Assembly: GCA_964526475.1 (NCBI GenBank) | Contig: CAZGKF010000012.1 | Location: forward strand, 8,800-72,799 | Reading direction: 5' to 3' | Source: CAYVTV01 sp964526475 | Lineage (GTDB): Bacteria; Bacteroidota; Bacteroidia; Bacteroidales; GCA-2748055 | DNA: 64,000 nucleotides | Part shown: in pieces, positions 16,290 to 23,066 of the stretch | Layout: each line of letters opens with the position of its first letter | Position numbering within the stretch: the first letter of the stretch is position 1 | Made by a program: the position numbers and the translations under genes | The notes under the pieces: model-generated | Seen by the model: the letters and a program-made list of their open reading frames with translations, nothing else | The model's database searches: none | What the model was told of the DNA's origin: nothing

Positions 16290-17480
16290 ATGAATATTCA
16301 CGAATACCAGGGTAAATTTTTACTTAAAAAATATGGGGTGTCCGTACCTGCAGGCTATGCAGTCGATTCACCAGAAGCAGCAGTTGATGCTGCGATAAAA
16401 ATAAACAAATCCACCGAAACTAAAACATGGGCTGTTAAAGCACAAATCCATGCCGGAGGAAGAGGCAAGGGAGGAGGAGTGAAAATTGCAAAATCCCTTG
16501 AAGAAATAAGGGAATATGCCACAAAGATAATAGGGATGACTCTCGTAACACATCAGACCGGACCTGAAGGCAAAATTGTCAGAAAAGTACTTGTGGAACA
16601 GGGAATTTACTATCCGGGGGAAAGTGAGCCGTGCGAATTCTATTTAAGTATCCTGCTAAACCGAAAAACATCCAGGAATATAATCATTTACTCAACGGAA
16701 GGAGGAATGGATATCGAAAAAGTTTCGGAAGAAACACCTCATCTGATCTTTACGGAAGAAATAGATCCTTTGACGGGCCTTATGCCTTTCCAGGCCAGAA
16801 GAATTGCTTTTAATCTTGGCTTATCGGGAAATGCATTTAAGGAGATGGTGAAATTTATTACTGCTCTTTACGTTGCATACATAGAAACTGAGGCATCTCT
16901 TTTTGAAATCAATCCTGTTTTTAAAACCTCCGATAATCTTATTCTTGCTGCCGATTGCAAAATCAATCTTGAGGATAATGCATTATTCAGACATCCGGAA
17001 TATCAGGAACTGATAGATTCTGATGAAGAAGATCCTGTTGAAACTGAAGCAGCAGGTTATGATCTCAATTTTATTAAACTTACCGGTAATGTAGGATGTA
17101 TGGTTAATGGGGCAGGGCTTGCCATGGCAACTATGGATATCATTAAATTATCAGGAGGTGCCCCTGCCAATTTCCTCGATGTTGGAGGTACAGCAAACGC
17201 AGAAAGAGTGGAAAACGGATTCAGGATCATTTTGAAAGATCCTGCGGTTAAAACAATCCTTATAAATATTTTTGGAGGCATTGTCCGTTGCGACAGAGTT
17301 GCACAGGGTGTTGTTGAAGCTTATAAAAAGATCGGGAATATCCATGTTCCTGTAATCGTCAGATTGCAGGGAACAAATGCTGATGAAGGTAAAAAGATTA
17401 TTGATCAGAGCGGACTCAAAGTCTTTTCTGCTCAATCTCTGCAGGATGCCGCTGATCTTGTTGGTCAACTGGTTCGGTAA
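16290..17480 (+). CDS. sucC: Succinyl-CoA synthetase beta subunit (ADP-forming)
   Basis: 396 residues, typical length. MNIHEYQGKFLLKKYGV is the classic N-terminus; the ATP-grasp domain carries HAGGRGKGGGVK and EINPVF, and the C-terminal ligase domain has NGAGLAMATMD and NIFGGIVRCDRVA. With SucD it converts succinyl-CoA, ADP and phosphate to succinate, CoA and ATP, in the TCA cycle or fermentative succinate route. Oddity: no sucD (alpha) gene is next to it or anywhere in the window, although the two are usually adjacent. The flanking intergenic stretches show no remnant of one. Confidence 0.96.
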   Translation: MNIHEYQGKFLLKKYGVSVPAGYAVDSPEAAVDAAIKINKSTETKTWAVKAQIHAGGRGKGGGVKIAKSLEEIREYATKIIGMTLVTHQTGPEGKIVRKVLVEQGIYYPGESEPCEFYLSILLNRKTSRNIIIYSTEGGMDIEKVSEETPHLIFTEEIDPLTGLMPFQARRIAFNLGLSGNAFKEMVKFITALYVAYIETEASLFEINPVFKTSDNLILAADCKINLEDNALFRHPEYQELIDSDEEDPVETEAAGYDLNFIKLTGNVGCMVNGAGLAMATMDIIKLSGGAPANFLDVGGTANAERVENGFRIILKDPAVKTILINIFGGIVRCDRVAQGVVEAYKKIGNIHVPVIVRLQGTNADEGKKIIDQSGLKVFSAQSLQDAADLVGQLVR

Positions 17481-17707
17481 TTATACTGCCTGCTTATACC
17501 ACACCCATTTTCGGCAGATAACTAAGCCAAAAAATACTACCTACTGCACATGTTCATGCAATGGCTGTTATAAGCCTTATTAATGCAAGCATTCGCCACC
17601 AGATATGAAAATAAATTTGCAATAACATTGCGATTGTCAGAAGTGTTAATCAATTGCTGATAAATAATGTTTAATTCATAATTTATTCCTGCAAAACTTT
17701 TTTATTA

Positions 17708-18874
17708 TTGCCGGGAAATAAAAATTCTGTTTTGAATTATTTTTTTTACACATTTGATCTGATTGTTTTAATCGCTGCCGGTTTGTTTATACTTTCCTCG
17801 CTTGGAAGCATATTTTATTTTATTTTCTTTTTCAGTCTGACAGGTAGAAGAAAGAATAAAGGAGGAAAAGGGAAAAAATCATTACCTCCCGTTTCAGTCG
17901 TTATCTGTGCAAAAAATGAAGCAGGTAATTTATCGGATAATCTTCCTTTAATACTTGAGCAGGATTACCCTGAATTTGAAGTAGTTGTTGTAGATGATTG
18001 TTCTGAAGACAACACCCAGGAAATATTAAGAGAATTCAGTTTAAAATATCAAAATCTGAAATTTACTACCATTAAAAAGGATGCGAAATTTCAACACAGT
18101 AAGAAACTTGCCGTCACTATAGGCATTAAAGCTGCTTCCCATGAAATCCTCCTGCATACAGACGCCGATTGTAACCCGGTAAGTAATAAATGGATAAGAA
18201 ATATCGCTGAGAATTACAAAAAAGGTATTGAGATTGTACTGGGGTACGGAGGTTATACAACATCTCCCGGCCTGCTTAATAAACTTATCAGGTACGAAGC
18301 CGTTTTCACTGCTATGCAATATATGGGGCTTGCTGAAAAACGCATTCCTTATATGGGGGTGGGAAGGAATCTTTCTTACCGCAAATCATTGTTCTTTCGC
18401 AACAAAGGTTTCGCTTCCCATACCGGATTAATTTCAGGTGACGATGATCTCTTTATAAGTGAAACAGCCAATTCTGAAAATACCTGTGTTGAAACTTCTC
18501 CTGATTCTTTTACTGTTTCGAAACCGGAAGACAAGTTCTCCGACTGGTTCAGACAAAGGAAAAGACATTTTGTAACCGGTAGCAGGTATAAATTAAAAAT
18601 AAAATTTCTGCTTCTTACGGAATACAGTTTTCGAATAATTCAATTGTTTTCATTGATACTTCTTCTTTTTTATTCACCTCTTCTCATTTATACTCTTTCA
18701 TTATACCTTATAACATTGATAACTAAAGGAATAATTTATAAAATTGTGCTCAATCGTTTGAATGAAAAGTTTTTATTTATATTTTCGCTAATTATTGAAC
18801 CATTTATACCATTTATTTATTCGTTTATTCATTTTTCAAATTTTATAGAAAGAAAACGCTCACGATGGAACTGA
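17708..18874 (+). CDS. Membrane-anchored family 2 glycosyltransferase
   Basis: 388 residues if initiated at TTG 17708; an in-frame stop lies at 17672 and there is no ATG before the conserved domain, so a TTG start is the best choice. One N-terminal membrane segment (about 12-38), then a GT-A domain: PVSVVICAKNEAGNL, VVVDDCSEDNT, the DxD region HTDADC and acceptor motif GDDDLF. Two or three C-terminal membrane segments follow (about 290-375). Such enzymes add sugars to lipid carriers or polymers. The gene overlaps the sigma-factor gene by 10 bases, so expression is coupled. The product is unknown. Confidence 0.9.
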   Translation: MPGNKNSVLNYFFYTFDLIVLIAAGLFILSSLGSIFYFIFFFSLTGRRKNKGGKGKKSLPPVSVVICAKNEAGNLSDNLPLILEQDYPEFEVVVVDDCSEDNTQEILREFSLKYQNLKFTTIKKDAKFQHSKKLAVTIGIKAASHEILLHTDADCNPVSNKWIRNIAENYKKGIEIVLGYGGYTTSPGLLNKLIRYEAVFTAMQYMGLAEKRIPYMGVGRNLSYRKSLFFRNKGFASHTGLISGDDDLFISETANSENTCVETSPDSFTVSKPEDKFSDWFRQRKRHFVTGSRYKLKIKFLLLTEYSFRIIQLFSLILLLFYSPLLIYTLSLYLITLITKGIIYKIVLNRLNEKFLFIFSLIIEPFIPFIYSFIHFSNFIERKRSRWN

Positions 18875-19470
18875 ATTCCAATTTATCGGAAAAAGCAAAA
18901 CAGGACTGCATGCTTGTTGAACGTGCAAGAGATGGTGATCAGAAAGCATATGCTGAACTTATGGGCAAATACAGAGATGCAATTTATTATATGCTTTTAA
19001 AGATGGTTAACAATGCTACCGATGCTGAAGATCTCACTATTGAAGCTTTTGGAAAGGCCTTCAGGAATATTGGACAGTACACCCCGAGTTTTGCATTCAG
19101 CACATGGCTTTTTAAAATTGCAACAAATAATTGTATTGATTTTATAAGGAAAAAAAGAGGTAGCACCATATCACTCGATCAGTCAATTGATCAGAACGAA
19201 ACAATTATTCCTTCTGACTCCATCAGAGCGGATACCATGGATCCTGAGATGAATATGATCAACCAGCAAAAAGTTAAAATGCTCCGCGATGTTGTTGCAA
19301 AAATGAAACCCCGTTACAGATTGCTGGTTGAATTGAGGTATTTTAATGAATATTCTTACGAAGAAATCTCCAAGGAACTAAATCTTCCTGTTGGAACAGT
19401 TAAAGCCCAGCTTTTCAGGGCACGTGAACTGCTGAATAATATTATCGGAAATATTGGTGAACATGTATAA
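18865..19470 (+). CDS. RNA polymerase sigma-70 family (ECF-type) sigma factor
   Basis: 201 residues. Region 2 is clear (ERARDGDQKAYAELMGKYRD, ATDAEDLTIEAFGKAF, FSTWLFKIATNNCIDFIRKK), followed by a charged linker, and region 4 with MKPRYRLLVELRYFNEYSYEEIS and a helix-turn-helix (LNLPVGTVKAQLFRARELL). No anti-sigma gene is adjacent, unlike the SusC/D-linked FecI type, so it may be a constitutive or stress sigma of the Bacteroidota. Its start overlaps the glycosyltransferase gene and its stop overlaps the rsmG start by one base (TAATG), so the three are made together. Confidence 0.93.
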   Translation: MELNSNLSEKAKQDCMLVERARDGDQKAYAELMGKYRDAIYYMLLKMVNNATDAEDLTIEAFGKAFRNIGQYTPSFAFSTWLFKIATNNCIDFIRKKRGSTISLDQSIDQNETIIPSDSIRADTMDPEMNMINQQKVKMLRDVVAKMKPRYRLLVELRYFNEYSYEEISKELNLPVGTVKAQLFRARELLNNIIGNIGEHV

Positions 19471-20096
19471 TGATGGAATGTATCCATAAATACTTTCCGG
19501 CACTCACACCGGACCAGTTCCGTAAATTTGAGTTTCTTTTTGATGTTTACAGCCATTGGAATAAAAAAATCAATATTATATCACGAAAGGACATTCAATT
19601 CTTTTACGAAAGACATGTGCTGCATTCGCTTTCCATTGCCCGTTTTATTCAGTTTCTACCCGGAACAAATATCGTTGACATAGGAACAGGAGGTGGATTC
19701 CCCGGAATTCCACTTGCAATTATCTTCCCTGATGTTAATTTTTTTCTCATCGATTCCATTGCAAAAAAAATTAAGATCGTTGATAAAGCTATAAGCTATA
19801 CGGAACTAAAAAATGTAAAAACCATTGTTTCCCGTGCGGAATCGTTAGAATTGAAATCTGATTTTGTTGTTAGCAGGGCAGTAACACGCCTACCGGAATT
19901 CTGTAAAATCGCTGTCGGTCTGATAAGCAGGGATTCCTTCAATGTTATCCCAAATGGGATTATTTACCTTAAAGGAGGAGAATTTGAAGCGGAACTCAGA
20001 TTACTGCCATTCAAAGCTGAATTAACCGAAATAAAAAATTACTTCGGTGAGCAATACTTCCTGACAAAAAAGATTGTTTACATATCTGTGCAATAA
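19470..20096 (+). CDS. rsmG: 16S rRNA (guanine-527-N7)-methyltransferase RsmG
   Basis: 208 residues. SAM-binding motif VDIGTGGGFPGIPLAI, upstream DVYSHWNKKINIISRKD and ERHVLHSL, and VSRAVTRLPEF define RsmG (GidB). It makes m7G527 in the decoding centre of 16S rRNA; loss gives low-level streptomycin resistance in other bacteria. Translation is probably coupled to the sigma factor through the TAATG overlap. The 286 bases downstream hold no supportable gene. Confidence 0.96.
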   Translation: MMECIHKYFPALTPDQFRKFEFLFDVYSHWNKKINIISRKDIQFFYERHVLHSLSIARFIQFLPGTNIVDIGTGGGFPGIPLAIIFPDVNFFLIDSIAKKIKIVDKAISYTELKNVKTIVSRAESLELKSDFVVSRAVTRLPEFCKIAVGLISRDSFNVIPNGIIYLKGGEFEAELRLLPFKAELTEIKNYFGEQYFLTKKIVYISVQ

Positions 20097-20382
20097 GTAT
20101 TTCGTTTACTGCCTATTCTCCACTCTCCTCCGGAAACTTCATTCACCCATGCTGAAGCTAAGCAACAGGTTGCAAAGGTGCAGGCCATTGAGAACAAAAA
20201 AATCAATGTTTTTTACTATGCTTAGAAAATTATATCTTTAACAGGGTATAAAGTTTTTTCTTATTTTCTTTTCAGGGAATGATCCAAAATTCACTTATTG
20301 AATTTTAGATTTTCCTATAGATCATGAGGCTATACATTATTATGATGAACCAAATTATTATAAACCATAAAAACTACAAGTT

Positions 20383-21375
20383 ATGAGCAGACCAGTTACA
20401 TTATTTTCAGGACAATGGGCCGACCTTCCTTTTGAGACTTTATGTAAAAAAGCCAGATCTTTCGGATATGACGGACTGGAACTTGCATGCTGGGGTGATC
20501 ATTTTGAAGTTGATAAAGCGGACGAAAAGTATTGCAAAGAAAAAAAAGAGATACTTGCCAGATATGGCCTTAAAGTATTTGCTATCTCCAGTCATCTTGT
20601 AGGTCAGGCTGTTGCAGACCGCATTGATGAAAGACATAAAAGTATTTTACCGGAATATGTCTGGCAGGATGGAAACCCGGAAGAAGTGCGGCAGCGTGCT
20701 GCGCAGGAAATGATAAAAACCGGGGAAGCAGCTTCCAGACTGGGGGTTTCTGTAGTTAATGGATTCACGGGGAGTCCGATCTGGCATCTTCTTTATTCTT
20801 TTCCACCTGCTTCAGCCACAATGATAGAAAATGGTTTTGCGGAGTTTGCATCCAGATGGAAACCCATATTGGATGCATATCAAAAAACAGGAATACGTTT
20901 TGCACTTGAAGTACATCCCACAGAAATAGCGTTTGACATTGCATCAGCTAAAAGAGCACTTAAACATCTTGATAACCATCCGGCATTTGGATTTAATTAC
21001 GACCCGTCACACCTGGGTTACCAGGGAGTTGATTATGTTGAGTTTATTTATGCTTTTTCTGAAAAGATCTTTCATGTCCATATGAAAGATGCAAGCTGGT
21101 CAAAAGTTCCTGTAGAAGCAGGAGTTTTCGGAGGACATACTGAATTTGGGGCTAAGGGACGTTACTGGGATTTCAGAAGCCTGGGACACGGCAGTATTTG
21201 CTTTGAAGAGATAATCAGGGCACTGAATCGCATAGCTTATTCAGGACCTCTTTCTGTTGAGTGGGAAGATAGCGGAATGGACAGAGATCATGGTGCAAAA
21301 GAAGCTTGTGAATTTGTCCGCAAAATTGATTTCCCACCAAGTAAGCATGCTTTTGATGAAGCATTTAAAGAGTAA
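20383..21375 (+). CDS. Sugar phosphate isomerase/epimerase-like TIM-barrel protein (cytoplasmic)
   Basis: 330 residues, no signal peptide. Xylose-isomerase-like TIM-barrel (AP endonuclease 2 superfamily) with the metal ligands in order: Glu in ALEVHP, Asp/His in NYDPSH, His in HVHMKD and Glu in VEWED. Family members isomerise or epimerise sugars and inositols, or act on 3-keto sugars. Neighbours do not fix the substrate: it stands alone between rsmG and repeats. It is the only one of the three TIM-barrel proteins here without a lipoprotein signal, so it would act on imported sugar. Confidence 0.88.
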   Translation: MSRPVTLFSGQWADLPFETLCKKARSFGYDGLELACWGDHFEVDKADEKYCKEKKEILARYGLKVFAISSHLVGQAVADRIDERHKSILPEYVWQDGNPEEVRQRAAQEMIKTGEAASRLGVSVVNGFTGSPIWHLLYSFPPASATMIENGFAEFASRWKPILDAYQKTGIRFALEVHPTEIAFDIASAKRALKHLDNHPAFGFNYDPSHLGYQGVDYVEFIYAFSEKIFHVHMKDASWSKVPVEAGVFGGHTEFGAKGRYWDFRSLGHGSICFEEIIRALNRIAYSGPLSVEWEDSGMDRDHGAKEACEFVRKIDFPPSKHAFDEAFKE

Positions 21376-21763
21376 GCAGATGTGCGCAGGACGTCCACGG
21401 ATTGTGCGAACCTGAGGTTTTTTGGCCAGGGCAGGGCGGGAATTGTGCGACAAAAAAAAGCCGAAGGTTGGAATCCGTGGTGACTTTTTGCCTACTTTTT
21501 TGTGGCAGAAAAAAGTAGGGAAGGTCATAGTTGGAATCCGTGGTGATTTTCCCGCCTGCCATGCGCTGGAGGCAGAAATGGCGGGCTGGTTACTTACTTT
21601 TTTATGGCAGAAAAAAGTAAGGAATGTAATTTAGCGATTTAACGTAAGAGGCAATGGATATCTGGCAAAAATATCAATGAATAAATTAAACTAAAAGAAA
21701 TTTATACCAGGTTATAAGGTATAGGTAATTATAGGCTTCGCGCAATTGAATATATAGTAATAC
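21376..21763. repeat. Repeat-rich intergenic region with two related hairpins
   Basis: TTGGAATCCGTGGTGA occurs at 21468-21483 and 21531-21546. Each copy is followed by a strong hairpin: 21491-21519 (arms CCTACTTTTTT / AAAAAAGTAGG around GTGGCAG) and 21593-21621 (arms CTTACTTTTTT / AAAAAAGTAAG around ATGGCAG). The arrangement is an imperfect duplication of a hairpin cassette. Either stem could serve as terminator for the upstream isomerase gene. No coding frame is convincing. Confidence 0.75.
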
Positions 21764-21922
21764 CTAAGATTTGTGCTTAGGTTCATCAGCAACAGTAAGT
21801 TTCTTTCTCCCTTTTGCCCTTCTGGCTGAAAGTATCCTGCGACCGTTGCTGGTTGCCATTCTTGACCTGAAGCCATGCTTGTTACTTCTTTTTCTTCTTG
21901 AAGGTTGAAATGTACGTTTCAT
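21764..21922 (-). CDS. rpmH: 50S ribosomal protein L34
   Basis: 52 residues from ATG 21922, too short for most automatic calls. The start [19 protein letters not shown] and the core [20 protein letters not shown] are the invariant L34 signature; the C-terminus [12 protein letters not shown] is a short Bacteroidota-type tail. L34 is a small basic protein of the large ribosomal subunit. It stands alone: the usual rnpA/yidC neighbours are absent, and rsmG, another gene often near the replication origin, is 1.7 kb away. Confidence 0.97.
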   Translation of the reverse strand: MKRTFQPSRRKRSNKHGFRSRMATSNGRRILSARRAKGRKKLTVADEPKHKS

Positions 21923-21965
21923 TGTTTGGTAGTTGCTTCTTATTAACTCTTAAAAATAAAGATTG

Positions 21966-21973
21966 CAAAGATA
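21966..21973 (-). promoter_or_regulatory. -7 promoter element of rpmH
   Basis: On the minus strand the octamer is TATCTTTG, a perfect TAnnTTTG match, 44 bases upstream of the rpmH start codon. A TTTG lies upstream but at 14 rather than 19 bases, so the -33 part is uncertain. Confidence 0.5.
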
Positions 21974-22062
21974 TTTTTTTTTTAGTTCAAAAAAAAGAAA
22001 AACCGGAAAAATGAATAATTTAAATAATGCATAATTAAGTCTAAAAAAATCACTAAAAATAT

Positions 22063-22070
22063 TACCTTTG
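22063..22070 (+). promoter_or_regulatory. -7 promoter element of the TIM-barrel lipoprotein gene
   Basis: TACCTTTG is a perfect TAnnTTTG match. It predicts a transcript start near 22077, which leaves almost no leader for the GTG at 22081 and supports the ATG at 22099 as the real start. No TTTG lies at the expected -33 spacing. Confidence 0.45.
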
Positions 22071-22098
22071 AAAATAAACCGTGAAAATATTAATTATT

Positions 22099-22968
22099 AT
22101 GAAAAAGAACATTTCAGTAAGAACCACTTTGTTAATTGTATCAGCAATTCTTTCTATTTCACTGATAACAAATTGCACTTCCGAAAAAACTCTTGTTCCG
22201 GATCCGGGTGTTGTATCCTACTCTTTCAGGACTCAGTTCTCCGAAGATGTACCGGGCACGCTTGACCTTATAAAAGGTATGGGTATTACTAATATCGAAT
22301 TTTCAAATCTCTTTGGTCAAACCGCGAAAGAACTCAGGGGAATGCTTGATGAAAGAGGTTTAATATGTACTTCTTTTGGAGTAAGTTACGACAGACTGGT
22401 AAATGACATTGAAGGGGTTGCAGATGATGCATTAATCCTCGGAGCAAAATATGTAAGGGTTGCCAGCATACCTCATGAAAGACCGGAATTCACTATTGAT
22501 AATGCAAAAATGGCTGTAGAAGATTTTAATACCGCCGGAAAAATCCTTAAACAGAAAGGACTGTATTTTTGTTACCACAACCATGGATTCGAATTCAGAC
22601 CATATGAAGACGGCACTCTTTTCGATTATATTGTGCAGAATACAGATTCTGAATATGTGAGTTTTGAGATCGATATACTATGGGTTGCTCATCCCGGGCA
22701 TGATCCTGCAGCCCTTCTCGAAAAATACCCGGAAAGATTCCGGCTTATGCATCTTAAAGACCTTAAAAAAGGGGTTGTCGGAGATTACTCCGGATCTACG
22801 CCAAAAGAAAACGATGTTCCCCTCGGAACAGGACAGATTGACATTCCGGCAGTGCTTAAAGCAGCTCAGCATACCATTATTGAGTTTTACTATATTGAAG
22901 ATGAAAGTCCGGATGTTGTAACAACTGTACCTCAAAGTATTGAATATGTGAAAAATATTAAAATTTGA
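22099..22968 (+). CDS. Exported sugar isomerase/epimerase-like TIM-barrel lipoprotein
   Basis: 289 residues from ATG 22099; the GTG at 22081 adds six residues but would place the start at the very 5' end of the predicted transcript. A signal peptide ends in LITNC (lipid-modified Cys). The rest is a xylose-isomerase-like barrel with CYHNHGFEF, the Glu in SFEIDILW, RLMHLKDLKKG and a closing IIEFYYIED, so the metal ligands appear intact. An isomerase fold fixed to the outside of a membrane points to processing of glycans or keto-sugars in the periplasm or at the surface, as in Bacteroidota degradation systems. The substrate is unknown. Confidence 0.88.
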   Translation: MKKNISVRTTLLIVSAILSISLITNCTSEKTLVPDPGVVSYSFRTQFSEDVPGTLDLIKGMGITNIEFSNLFGQTAKELRGMLDERGLICTSFGVSYDRLVNDIEGVADDALILGAKYVRVASIPHERPEFTIDNAKMAVEDFNTAGKILKQKGLYFCYHNHGFEFRPYEDGTLFDYIVQNTDSEYVSFEIDILWVAHPGHDPAALLEKYPERFRLMHLKDLKKGVVGDYSGSTPKENDVPLGTGQIDIPAVLKAAQHTIIEFYYIEDESPDVVTTVPQSIEYVKNIKI

Positions 22969-23066
22969 TAAGACTATAATTATATTGAATGACTTTTTTC
23001 TTGTTATAAAATAATCGTCCGGGATAAGAAAAATGATGAAAAACATGTGTTGCGCTCATATTATTA

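Noticed and set aside
20097..20225. Open stretch in frame with rsmG after its stop codon (ends VFYYA)
   Set aside because: No start codon, no known domain, and rsmG is already full length; a readthrough extension cannot be supported.
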